NCBI GenBank assembly: GCA_963774445.1
Contig: CAVZFC010000019.1
Span: 744,001-808,000, forward strand
Source of the DNA: CAVUQH01 sp963774445
Lineage (GTDB): Bacteria; Myxococcota_A; Polyangia; Haliangiales; Haliangiaceae
Reading direction: 5' to 3'
DNA: 64,000 nt
The notes beneath the pieces are model-generated. The model was given only the letters and a program-made list of their open reading frames with translations. It searched no databases and had not been told where the DNA came from. The position numbers were made by a program, and so were the translations under genes. Position 1 is the stretch's first letter. Every line of letters begins with the position of its first letter. This document shows positions 17,480 to 27,822 of the stretch, piece after piece.

Positions 17480-17512
17480 GCACGCTGCTGCACCGGGTGG
17501 TGCAATGCCCTC

Positions 17513-18109
17513 ATGCGCTGGCCCTTGATTGCATGTCTGGCCCTGGCCGCCTGCAGCGGCAAGAAGCACGGCGGTTCCGCAAGCGCCGCCCACGACGCCG
17601 CGCCGCCCGCCTTCGATGCCGGCAGGGCGACAACCCCGTGCGACACCGACGACGGCCTGGCCAAACAGCTCGGCCTGCCGCCCGACAAACTCTCGTGCGT
17701 CCACCGCGCCCCGGACTTCCCCGGCGTCATCCTCGTCGGCAGCTTCGCCAGCGATCGCGGCTGCGCGCCCGAGCTCCTGCTCATCGACTGCCAGAAACAC
17801 GACGGCCCGATCCCGACCGCGCTCCTGCTCAACCGCGCCGGCTGGGGCAGCGCCGACGGCCCCCAGCGCCAGGCGCTCGCCCTGCGCTACCTGCGCCAGG
17901 TGGCCACCGTCTTCCGCGGCACCGTCGCCGACACCCCCGATCCGCCGAGCGCGACGACCACCCCCGACGGCCAGGTCATCATCGAAGCCTGGGTCAACCA
18001 GCCCGCCGGTATGCGCCCCGGCCGCCGCGCCAGCAAGCTTCGCTACACCTTCGGCTCCGACGGCCGCGTCAGCAGCGAGCCGATCGACCACATCGACGAG
18101 CAGCGCTGA
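17513..18109 (+). CDS. Hypothetical lipoprotein
   Basis: A 198-aa lipoprotein with lipobox LAAC (MRWPLIACLALAACSG). The mature part has about four cysteines (TTPCDT, LSCVHR, RGCAPE, LIDCQK) that may form disulfides. A strand-rich C-terminus reads GQVIIEAWVNQPAGMRPG. No family is recognised. It is divergent from the TonB-like lipoprotein. Confidence 0.7.
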   Translation: MRWPLIACLALAACSGKKHGGSASAAHDAAPPAFDAGRATTPCDTDDGLAKQLGLPPDKLSCVHRAPDFPGVILVGSFASDRGCAPELLLIDCQKHDGPIPTALLLNRAGWGSADGPQRQALALRYLRQVATVFRGTVADTPDPPSATTTPDGQVIIEAWVNQPAGMRPGRRASKLRYTFGSDGRVSSEPIDHIDEQR

Positions 18110-18111
18110 CG

Positions 18112-18117
18112 TATCAT
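18112..18117 (+). promoter_or_regulatory. -10-like hexamer TATCAT, 6 nt before a start codon
   Basis: TATCAT ends 6 nt before GTG 18124, and no Shine-Dalgarno is present. Consistent with leaderless initiation. Confidence 0.38.
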
Positions 18118-18123
18118 CGAGTC

Positions 18124-19137
18124 GTGCTCGCGCGCGACGTGGAGATCGCCGACATCGATGGTCGGCACTGGGACAACTGGCTGCGCCTGCTGGTGCCGCC
18201 GGGGGCGATCGACGACCCGCGGTTCGCGATGGTCTGGATCGAGGGCGACGCGGTGATCAAGGCGGTGGTGCGCGGGCGTGGGGCGCTGCCGCCGGACGAG
18301 GTGCCGTTCGCGGGGACGTCGCAGGAGGCGCTGGAGGCGCTGGCCGCGGCGTTGGGGGTCGGCGCGCTGGTGGTGTTCGAGCGCGGGGCGCTGGAGTCGC
18401 TGTTTGCCGGCATCGACAGCCAGCTCCGCTTCGACGACGACTACGTCGCCCAGGGGCTGACCATGTTGCACGAGCTCAAGGCGCTGGCGGGCGAGGGAAT
18501 CTGGAGCCATCCGCGGCTTCTCGACATCGTGCCGGCGCCGCCGTTCGAGGCGCTGCAACGGACCTTCGATCTGCTGGTGCCCAACGGCAGCGCGATGGTC
18601 GCCTACGTGATCGAGGACGATCGCTCGGAGCTCCACGCGTCGATCATCGCGACCAAGGTCAACGGTCACATCGATCAGGTGGCGACGCACAAGGCGCTCG
18701 AGGACGCGCTGCCGGCGCGGGCGATGGCGCGCGGCTGGCGCGGCCAGCACAAGCGGGTGCTCGAGCTGGTCGAGGAGCGGTTCGCCAAGCCGAGCGTGGC
18801 AGTGTTCATGGAGCGCGCCGCCTACTACCGCGTGCTCACCGGACCGACCGATACCCTCACCCGCGAGATCCGCGCCCGGCACATCGTCATCGACCCGGCG
18901 CCGACCTGGCTGCTCGGACTGCTCGGCGGCGCGACCGTGGCGGCCATGGCGACCCGCGGCGCCAAGGCGATGGCCAGCCTGCTGCCCGAGTCGGCCCGGC
19001 AGATGGCCGCCGGCCTGGCCAGACAGGCCCGCGACGCCGCCCAGTCGTCGTCGGTCAACCCCTGGGCCCTCCTCGGCTTCGACCCGATCGAGCTGTGGCT
19101 GCGCCTGCGCCACCTGTACCGGGCTCCGGGGGCCTGA
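18124..19137 (+). CDS. Hypothetical protein with a hydrophobic segment near the C-terminus
   Basis: A 337-aa protein from GTG 18124, placed immediately after a -10-like box. The body is mixed alpha/beta with no signal peptide. Visible features are an acidic LRFDDDYV segment, YVIEDDRSELHASIIATKVNGHI, and a hydrophobic stretch TWLLGLLGGATVAAMATRG (about 262-280) followed by amphipathic helices. I do not recognise the family. The lone hydrophobic segment suggests membrane association. Codon usage matches the neighbours. Confidence 0.65.
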   Translation: MLARDVEIADIDGRHWDNWLRLLVPPGAIDDPRFAMVWIEGDAVIKAVVRGRGALPPDEVPFAGTSQEALEALAAALGVGALVVFERGALESLFAGIDSQLRFDDDYVAQGLTMLHELKALAGEGIWSHPRLLDIVPAPPFEALQRTFDLLVPNGSAMVAYVIEDDRSELHASIIATKVNGHIDQVATHKALEDALPARAMARGWRGQHKRVLELVEERFAKPSVAVFMERAAYYRVLTGPTDTLTREIRARHIVIDPAPTWLLGLLGGATVAAMATRGAKAMASLLPESARQMAAGLARQARDAAQSSSVNPWALLGFDPIELWLRLRHLYRAPGA

Positions 19138-19226
19138 GAGAAGCCTGGCTCCGGGTTTCTACCAATTTCCTACTAATTCTTACTGGTTTAGTAAAATCGC
19201 CGTAACTATTCAGATGTATTACTTGA

Positions 19227-19622
19227 AGGGACCGTCCACCCGGTCGTTACACGGAGACCGACGACTTCGACGCCACCTATTTCATCGTCCACCAGCTGGA
19301 CGTGATCCAGCGGGCAATCGCACAGCTCGACCGGTACCTCGCCGAGAAGACCCAAGAGATCAAAGAGCTCGAATCGACCTTGCGCTGGATGGCCGAGCTC
19401 AACCACCGCCAGCGGGCGCTCATGAGTCACGCCCTGCGCAACCCGGACGCCGAATACACGATCGAGAGTCACCGCATGAGCCACGACGTGGTCTACGAGA
19501 CCGCCCGAACCGATCTGCGGGACCTCGAGCACCGTGGCCTGCTGACGGCGCGGAAGCGGGGCAAGATGCTGACCTTCAGGCCGGCCAAAGAGCTGGAGCG
19601 GCGGCTCCGCGCACACGATTGA
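19227..19622 (+). pseudogene. Remnant of a Fic-family protein (C-terminal part only)
   Basis: The open frame begins after a stop at 19224 with no usable start before GTG 19302. It encodes RYTETDDFDATYFIVHQLDV, then HRQRALMSHALRNPDAEYTI and a winged-helix end (VVYETARTDLRDLEHRGLL, KRGKMLTFRPA). This is the segment downstream of the Fic core in large Fic proteins. The catalytic HPFxxGNGR part is absent. The 90 bp before it are strikingly AT-rich, as at a recombination scar. A short peptide from 19302 might still be made as a DNA-binding fragment. Confidence 0.65.
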
Positions 19623-19755
19623 ACCCGCCCGGGGGCGGCCGCTCCAGGTGCGACATGGGGGCTGTGGTCGGCGGTCTCCAGCGAATGCCGGATCTATTGG
19701 GTTCCCAGGAGTTGCGCGAGGCACGCGGCTTGCTAATGCTCCTGGCGGAGGGACC

Positions 19756-20745
19756 ATGTCGAACACCACCCGCGGGATCGCGATCGCCACGGCGCTGGCC
19801 GCCACGCTCGTTTCCGGTCACCGACTGGCCCGAGCGGCCGCCTGCGACTCGAACCTGATCATCGTCCTCGATCGCAGCTGCTCGATGAAGAAGGTCCCGG
19901 CCGGCGACACCCGCAGCAAGTGGCAGATCGCCGAGGAGGCGATCGGCCAGCTGACCACCACCTACGAGGGGCAGCTCCGCTACGGCCTGATCATGTTCCC
20001 CGACGAGGGCGGCGGCAACTGCAAGCAGGACCAGCCGATCTACGTCAACACCGCCACCGGCACCGAGCAGGCGGTGCGCGACGCGATCGCCGGGACCGCG
20101 CCCGACGGCCCGTGCGTGACCAACATCGACACCGCCATGGAGCAGGTCTCGTCGGACCCGGCGTTCGACGGCACCCCGGATCCCAGCGGCCGCCGCGGCT
20201 TCGTCCTTTTGATCACCGACGGCAAGCAGTCCGGCTCGTGCGGCGGCAACACCAACGACCCGATCACGGTGGCCAACATCGAGGCGCTGTACAACGCCGG
20301 CTATCCGACCTACGTGGTCGGCTTCGGCGACGGCGTCGACCCCGCCGACCTCGACTCGTTCGCCGTGGCCGGCGGGGTTCCGCGCATGGGTACGCCGATG
20401 TACTACCAGGCCGACGACGCCGCGGCGCTGTCGGCCGCCCTCGACGCCATCGCCGGCAGCATCGTCGGCGACCCCGAGCTGGGCGGCTGCACCGGCACCC
20501 CGTGCCCGGACGGCCGCTGCTTCGGCAGCGGCGAGACCTGCGTCGACAGCGTCTGCGTGGTGCCTCGCGCCGACGCCGGACCGCAGCCCGACGCCGGCAG
20601 CGGCACCGACGGGGATGGCGGCATGGGCGGCGGCGGCGCCACCGGCGACACGGCCGGCGGCTGCTGCGGCACCGGCCAGGGCGGCGCCCCGGCCTCGCTG
20701 CTGTTCATCGGCGTCGTCGCCGCCTTCCTTCGACGCCGCCGCTGA
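19756..20745 (+). CDS. Secreted VWA-domain protein with MYXO-CTERM tail
   Basis: A 329-aa protein with Shine-Dalgarno GGAGGGA and a signal peptide ending near LARAAA. The VWA domain has MIDAS DRSCS (D39, S41, S43), VTNIDTAMEQ and VLLITDGKQSG. A Cys-rich stretch follows (GGCTGTPCPDGRCFGSGETC), then a Gly/Asp linker and the terminal GGCCGTGQGG, a membrane helix (ASLLFIGVVAAFL) and RRRR. That tail is the MYXO-CTERM surface-sorting pattern. It is probably exported and anchored on the cell surface after processing by a myxosortase-type protease. Confidence 0.87.
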   Translation: MSNTTRGIAIATALAATLVSGHRLARAAACDSNLIIVLDRSCSMKKVPAGDTRSKWQIAEEAIGQLTTTYEGQLRYGLIMFPDEGGGNCKQDQPIYVNTATGTEQAVRDAIAGTAPDGPCVTNIDTAMEQVSSDPAFDGTPDPSGRRGFVLLITDGKQSGSCGGNTNDPITVANIEALYNAGYPTYVVGFGDGVDPADLDSFAVAGGVPRMGTPMYYQADDAAALSAALDAIAGSIVGDPELGGCTGTPCPDGRCFGSGETCVDSVCVVPRADAGPQPDAGSGTDGDGGMGGGGATGDTAGGCCGTGQGGAPASLLFIGVVAAFLRRRR

Positions 20746-20766
20746 GCGCGCGGGGGCGCGGCATAG

Positions 20767-20772
20767 TACGAT
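20767..20772 (+). promoter_or_regulatory. -10-like hexamer TACGAT, 6 nt before a start codon
   Basis: TACGAT ends 6 nt before GTG 20779 of the glycosyltransferase gene; no Shine-Dalgarno. Part of the leaderless promoter series. Confidence 0.3.
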
Positions 20773-20778
20773 CGCGGC

Positions 20779-21753
20779 GTGGGGCCGCAGGTCAGCATCG
20801 TCATCCCCTGTTTCGACGAGGCCGATGGCGTGGGCGAGCTGACCGAGGCGCTCGACGCCTCGGTCGCCGAGCTCGAGCAGGCGGGGCGGACGGTCGAGGT
20901 GATCGCGGTCAACGACGGGTCGGGTGACGACACGTTCGCGCGGCTGCAAGCGGCCGCGGGGAAGCGGCCGTGGCTGCGCGTGATCCAGCTGCGGCGCAAC
21001 TACGGGCAGACGGCGGCGCTGTCGGCGGGGTTCGACGCGGCGCGGGGCGCGTACGTGGTGCCGATGGATGCCGATCTGCAGAACGACCCGGCCGACATCC
21101 CGGCGATGCTGGCGCGGCTGGAGGAGGGCCACGACGTGGTCTGCGGCTGGCGGCGCAAACGCAAGGACCCGCTGTTTCGCCGCCGGGTGCCGTCGCGCAT
21201 CGCCAACTGGGTGATCGGCCGGGTGTCGGGGCTGCGCCTGCACGACTACGGCTGCACGCTCAAGGCGTTCCGCGCCGAGTATCTCGAAGGCGTCCACCTC
21301 TACGGCGAGATGCACCGTTTCTTGCCCATCTACGCCAAGTGGGAGGGCGCGCGGATCACCGAGATGGAGGTTCGCCACCACCCGCGTCGCCACGGCAAAT
21401 CGAAGTACGGGCTCGAGCGCTCGATCAAGGTGCTGCTCGATCTGATCACGGTAAAGCTCTTGGGCGACTACTCGACCAAGCCGCTGTACATGTTCGGCCG
21501 GCCGGGCCTGCTCCTGTGCCTGCTGGGCGTCTTGTGTGCGGCGACGTCGGTGGCCGAGAAGTGGATCATCGGCACCTGGATCCACAAGAACCCGCTGGCG
21601 CTGCTGGCGGTGATGCTGTTCATCGTCGGCATGCAGCTGATCGGCATGGGCCTGCTCGCCGAGCTGCAGGTGCGCACCTACCACGAGTCCCAGGCCAAGC
21701 CGACCTACCGGGTGCGCGAAGAGATCAACGCGCCCGGCGGCGCCGGCGACTGA
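20779..21753 (+). CDS. Family 2 glycosyltransferase, ArnC/DPM1-like, membrane-bound
   Basis: A 324-aa GT-A enzyme. The N-terminal Rossmann-like domain has VSIVIPCFDEADGV, EVIAVNDGSGDDT and the metal-binding PMDADLQNDP (DxD near 96). Two C-terminal membrane helices (about 236-256 and 272-296) anchor it. This is the layout of polyprenyl-phosphate glycosyltransferases, which transfer a sugar from a nucleotide to a lipid carrier on the inner face of the membrane. The adjacent asparagine synthetase starts two bases after its stop, so the pair may serve glycan or glycopeptide synthesis. Confidence 0.88.
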   Translation: MGPQVSIVIPCFDEADGVGELTEALDASVAELEQAGRTVEVIAVNDGSGDDTFARLQAAAGKRPWLRVIQLRRNYGQTAALSAGFDAARGAYVVPMDADLQNDPADIPAMLARLEEGHDVVCGWRRKRKDPLFRRRVPSRIANWVIGRVSGLRLHDYGCTLKAFRAEYLEGVHLYGEMHRFLPIYAKWEGARITEMEVRHHPRRHGKSKYGLERSIKVLLDLITVKLLGDYSTKPLYMFGRPGLLLCLLGVLCAATSVAEKWIIGTWIHKNPLALLAVMLFIVGMQLIGMGLLAELQVRTYHESQAKPTYRVREEINAPGGAGD

Positions 21754-21755
21754 TC

Positions 21756-23696
21756 ATGTGCGGCATCGCCGGGATCTTGTCGCGCGCCGGGGAGCGCCCC
21801 GACGAGGCGGCGCTGCGGGCGATGACCGACGCGCTGATCCACCGCGGTCCGGACGGCGACGGCATCTACCTGGACGGGCCGATCGCGCTCGGCCACCGGC
21901 GGCTGGCGATCATCGACGTCGCCGGCGGCGCGCAGCCGATGCACGCAGCCGGCGGCCGGATCACCGGAGTGGTCAACGGCGAGATCTACAACTTCGCCGC
22001 GCTGCGCGCGCGGCTCGAGGCGCGCGGCCACAACTTCGCCACCCGCTCGGACTCCGAGGTGGTGGTCCACGGCTACGCCGAGTGGGGCGCCGAGCTGCTC
22101 GACCGGCTCGACGGCATGTTCGCCCTGGCGGTGTGGGACGCGGGCGCAGGCGAGCTGCTCCTGGCCCGCGACCGGATGGGCGAGAAGCCGCTCTACTACG
22201 CCGAGCGCGGCGGCTCGCTGCTGTTCGCCAGCGAGCTGCGCGCCTTGCTGCGCCATCCGGCGATCGATCTGGAGGTCGATCCCGACGCGCTGGCCCGCTA
22301 CCTGGTCTACGACTACGTGCCGCCGCCGCGGACGATCCTTTGCGGCGTGCACAAGCTGGCGGCGGGCGAGCAGCTGATCGCCCGCCCGGGATCCGGCGGC
22401 GCGCCGCGCCGCTACTGGGAGCTGCCGCTGGCGCCGGAGCCGCCGGGCGGCCGGATCACCGAGCTCGACGCCGGCGCCGCCGAGCTGCGCGCGGTGCTCT
22501 CGCGCGCGGTCGCCTCGCGCCTGGTCTCGGACGTGCCGCTCGGCGTCTTCCTGTCGGGCGGCCTCGACTCGTCGCTGGTCGCCGTGCTGGCGGCGCGCGC
22601 GCGGGGCGGCGACCTCGACACCTTCTCCATCGCCTTCGACGATCCGTCGTACGACGAGTCGCCCTGGGCCCGGCGTGTGGCCCGCCACATCGGCGCGCGC
22701 CACCACGAGCGCCGCGTGACCGCCGGCGATCTGCTGGACCTGGTGCCGCGCCTCGGCCAGCTCCTGGACGAGCCGCTGGCCGACGGATCGCTGGTACCGA
22801 CGCACCTTCTGGCCCGCTTTGCCCGCGAGCGCGTCACCGTGGCGCTGGGCGGCGACGGTAGCGACGAGCTGTTCGGCGGCTACCCGACCTTCGTCGCCGA
22901 GGCGATCACCGGGCGCGCCGCCGACCGTCTGCCCGCCCGCGCCGCCAGGCTGCTGGCCCGCGCCGGCCGCCGCCTCGAGCGCCGCCTGCCCGCGTTGACC
23001 GACAACTTCGCCCCGGCGTTCATCGCCGCCCACTTTCTCCAGGGGCTCGGCGAGCGCGGCGCGCGGCGCCATCAGGCGTGGCTGGCCGCGACCGATGTCG
23101 CCGACGTCGCCGCGCTGCTCGGCCCGGCCGCGTCCGCGGCCGCCGCCGGCGATCTCCTCGATCACGCCGGCGCCCTGGCCGCGCGCTGCGCCTCGCCTGA
23201 CCGCTGGGATCGACTGCTGGCCTTCTACGCCGGCGGCTACCTGGCCGACGACATGCTGCCCAAGATCGACCGCGCCAGCATGGCTGTCTCGCTCGAGGTC
23301 CGCTCGCCGATGCTCGCCCGCGAGGTGGTCGAGCTGGCCTGCCGCCTGGCGCCGCCGCTGCGCGTGCGCGGGCGCGAGACCAAGCGGACGCTGCGCCGCG
23401 CGGCCCGCGGCCTGTTGCCCGACGCGGTGATCGATCGCGGCAAGCACGGCTTCGGCATGCCGATCGCCGGCTGGCTGCGCGGCCCGCTGGCCGAGTTCGC
23501 CCGCGACACCCTGGCGCCCGCGCGGCTCGAGTCCGACGGCCTGCTCGATGGCGGCGCCGCCGCCCGCGCGCTGGACGATCACATCGCTGGCCGCCGCGAT
23601 CACCGCAAGCTGCTCTGGTCGCTGCTCGCCTTCCAGGCCTGGCTCGACGCCGCCCGGGTTCAGGGCAGCGCGGCGCAGGCGGCGGTGTCGATCTGA
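21756..23696 (+). CDS. asnB: Asparagine synthase (glutamine-hydrolysing), AsnB type
   Basis: A 646-aa protein with Cys2 exposed after Met removal (MCGIAGIL), the class II glutaminase motifs HRGPDGDG, LGHRRLAIID and NGEIYNF, and the synthetase P-loop SGGLDSS (267-273) with LGGDGSDELFGGY. It amidates Asp to Asn with Gln and ATP. Homologues in envelope clusters amidate other carboxyl groups. The adjacent polyprenyl-type glycosyltransferase leaves that possibility open. The last 37 bases overlap the convergent acetyltransferase gene. Confidence 0.9.
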   Translation: MCGIAGILSRAGERPDEAALRAMTDALIHRGPDGDGIYLDGPIALGHRRLAIIDVAGGAQPMHAAGGRITGVVNGEIYNFAALRARLEARGHNFATRSDSEVVVHGYAEWGAELLDRLDGMFALAVWDAGAGELLLARDRMGEKPLYYAERGGSLLFASELRALLRHPAIDLEVDPDALARYLVYDYVPPPRTILCGVHKLAAGEQLIARPGSGGAPRRYWELPLAPEPPGGRITELDAGAAELRAVLSRAVASRLVSDVPLGVFLSGGLDSSLVAVLAARARGGDLDTFSIAFDDPSYDESPWARRVARHIGARHHERRVTAGDLLDLVPRLGQLLDEPLADGSLVPTHLLARFARERVTVALGGDGSDELFGGYPTFVAEAITGRAADRLPARAARLLARAGRRLERRLPALTDNFAPAFIAAHFLQGLGERGARRHQAWLAATDVADVAALLGPAASAAAAGDLLDHAGALAARCASPDRWDRLLAFYAGGYLADDMLPKIDRASMAVSLEVRSPMLAREVVELACRLAPPLRVRGRETKRTLRRAARGLLPDAVIDRGKHGFGMPIAGWLRGPLAEFARDTLAPARLESDGLLDGGAAARALDDHIAGRRDHRKLLWSLLAFQAWLDAARVQGSAAQAAVSI

Positions 23697-24235
23697 TAGC
23701 GCGTGCCGCAGGCGGTGCAACGGACGGCGCCGGGCCCGGCGGGCAGGCGCTCGCCGCAGCTGCAGATCCAGCCGATGCGACGGGCCGGGACGCCGACCAC
23801 CAGGGCGAAGTCGGGGACGTCGCGCGAGACCACGGCGCCGGCGCCGATGAACGCCCAGCGGCCGATGGTCACGCCGCAAATGATGGTCGCGTTGGCGCCG
23901 ATGCTGGCGCCGCGCTGGACCCGCGTCGGCCGGTACTCGTCCTTGCGGCTGACCCCCGAGCGCGGATTGATGACGTTGGTAAAGACGCACGACGGCCCGC
24001 AAAAGACCGCGTCCTCCAGGGTCACGCCGTCGTAGATCGACACGTTGTTCTGCACGCGCACGCCGTCGCCGATGGTCACGTTGGCGACGTAGCAGCCCTG
24101 GCCGATCACGCAATCGTTGCCGATACGCGCGCCGGACATGACGTGGGTGAAGTGCCAGATCTTGGTGCGGACGCCGATGACGGCGCCGTCGTTGACCACG
24201 GCGGTGGGATGAACGTACTGGTCGGCGTCGGCCAT
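23660..24235 (-). CDS. WbpD/WlbB-like sugar N-acetyltransferase with C-terminal zinc-ribbon-like tail
   Basis: A 191-aa left-handed beta-helix acyltransferase: hexapeptide repeats through residue about 140 (VVNDGAVIGVRTKIWHF, NNVSIYDGVTLEDAVFCGPS, ANATIICGVTIGRWAFIGAG). FTNVINPRSGVSRKDEYRPT matches UDP-2-acetamido-3-amino-2,3-dideoxyglucuronate N-acetyltransferases. After the usual end (VGVPARRIGW) comes ICSCGERLP...VRCTACGTRY: four Cys in two CxC/CxxC knuckles, a zinc-ribbon-like addition seen in some homologues. It would act on a UDP-amino sugar for surface polysaccharide. A DegT aminotransferase of possibly the same pathway lies at 1-368. Confidence 0.85.
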   Translation of the reverse strand: MADADQYVHPTAVVNDGAVIGVRTKIWHFTHVMSGARIGNDCVIGQGCYVANVTIGDGVRVQNNVSIYDGVTLEDAVFCGPSCVFTNVINPRSGVSRKDEYRPTRVQRGASIGANATIICGVTIGRWAFIGAGAVVSRDVPDFALVVGVPARRIGWICSCGERLPAGPGAVRCTACGTRYQIDTAACAALP

Positions 24236-24289
24236 GCTGCCCTCCGCGCGGCCGGCATGTCGCCGCGCGGTGCTAGGATGGCCCGGTCC

Positions 24290-25148
24290 ATGCCCAAGCG
24301 TCCACCTCGCGTTGCCGTCGAGCTGGCGGCGCCGCCCGATCTGGCCGGCAAGCCGTCGCCGCCGCGCGTGGCCTGGGAGAGCGATCTGGGCACCCTGTGG
24401 CACGCCGACGCGCTCGAGCTGCTCGCCGCCCAGCCCGACGGCTCGGTCGATCTGGTGGTCACCGATCCGCCCTACGCCATCGCCAAGGCCGAGTGGGATC
24501 AGTTCGAGTCGATCGACGCCTACGTCGACTGGTGCGACAGCTGGCTGGCCGAGGTCGAGCGAGTGCTGGCGCCGCACGGCTCGGCCTACGTCTGCGGCTT
24601 CTCCGAGATTCTGGCCGACGTCAAGGCGCGCTCGACGCGGCGCTTCGCCGGCGGCTGCCGCTGGCTGATCTGGCACTACCGCAACAAGGCCAACCTCGGC
24701 TCGGACTGGGGCCGGTCGCACGAGTCGGTGCTGCACCTGCGCAAGAAGCCGCGCGTGCGCCTCAACGTCGACGAGGTGCGGGTGCCGTACAACGACCACA
24801 CCAAGCGCTACCCCGAACGACAGCAGGCGGTGTCGTCGCAGTACGGCGGAGGCGTCCGCCGCGATCGCTGGGAGCCGCACCCGCTCGGGGCCAAGCCGCG
24901 CGACGTCATCGAGATCCCGGTCCTGTGCAACGGCACCGCGGAAAAGACACCGCATCCGACGCAAAAGCCCGAGGAGCTGATCCGCCGCTTCGTCGCCGGC
25001 ACCTCGCAGCCGGGCGGCCTGGTGCTCGATCCGTTCGCCGGCTCGGGCACCACGGCGGTGGTCGCCGAGCGGCTGGGCCGCCGTTGGATCTGCGGCGACG
25101 CCGACGGTCGCTACCTGGGAGTGGCCCGGCAGCGCCTCGACGCGGCGC

Positions 25149-25162
<14 letters not shown>
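24290..25162 (+). CDS. Beta-class DNA N4/N6-methyltransferase, orphan
   Basis: A 290-aa protein from ATG 24290 (an in-frame ATG at 24278 is possible). Catalytic motif IV is TDPPYAIA (DPPY 59-62); the SAM motif I is DPFAGSGTT near residue 250, preceded by KTPHPTQKPEEL. The order IV before I defines the beta class (DpnA, CcrM and HinfI relatives). It methylates adenine N6 or cytosine N4 in DNA. No restriction gene is adjacent, so it is probably an orphan, regulatory or relict enzyme. It overlaps the convergent helicase gene by 14 bp. Confidence 0.88.
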
Positions 25163-27221
<2,059 letters not shown>

Positions 27222-27255
27222 CACGGCTGTCAATCGGTATGCTCGGGGGCGGACA

Positions 27256-27822
27256 GTGCCCGCGGAAACGCCAGACCGCTACCAGCAGCTGCTCGCCGAG
27301 ATCCGCGCCGAGATTCCCGGCTTTCGCGTGATCAAAAAATCGCAGTCGCCACTTCACCGCGCCATCCACACCGCGCTGGTAGCGATCACCTTCGGGCGGA
27401 TGCGCCGCTACCTGTCCGACTACCAGACGACCATCCGGAAGACGGTCTACGTCACCGACGACTGGGACGCGCTGGATCCGGACCAGCGCTACGTCACCAT
27501 GCGCCACGAGCGCATCCACCTGCGCCAGTTTCGCCGCCTCACGACCCCCGTGATGGCGGCGCTCTACCTCTTGGTCCCGCTGCCGATGGGCCTGTCCTAC
27601 TTCCGCGCACATTTCGAAAAGGAGGCGTACGCGGAGAGTATTCGGGCGGCTGCCGAGGTCTGGGGCCGGCCTCACGTGGAGCGCGCCGACTATCGGGAGC
27701 GGCTGATCGGCCAATTCACCGGAGCGGCGTATGGATGGATGTGGCCATTTCGGCGAAATCTGGAGACTTGGTACGATTCGGTGTTAGCTAGCCTGCACGA
27801 GCCTGTGGGGATGAAGAGGTAA
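27256..27822 (+). CDS. Unknown membrane-associated protein with HExxH motif
   Basis: A 188-aa protein from GTG 27256. It contains MRHERIHLRQF (HERIH, 84-88), directly followed by a hydrophobic helix (VMAALYLLVPLPMGLSYF, about 99-116) and FEKEAYAES, whose E123 could be the third metal ligand. The arrangement resembles zincin metallopeptidases but I do not recognise the family. The C-terminus is aromatic-rich (AYGWMWPFRRNLETWY). The Hsp70 gene starts the base after its stop, so the two are co-transcribed. Confidence 0.65.
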   Translation: MPAETPDRYQQLLAEIRAEIPGFRVIKKSQSPLHRAIHTALVAITFGRMRRYLSDYQTTIRKTVYVTDDWDALDPDQRYVTMRHERIHLRQFRRLTTPVMAALYLLVPLPMGLSYFRAHFEKEAYAESIRAAAEVWGRPHVERADYRERLIGQFTGAAYGWMWPFRRNLETWYDSVLASLHEPVGMKR

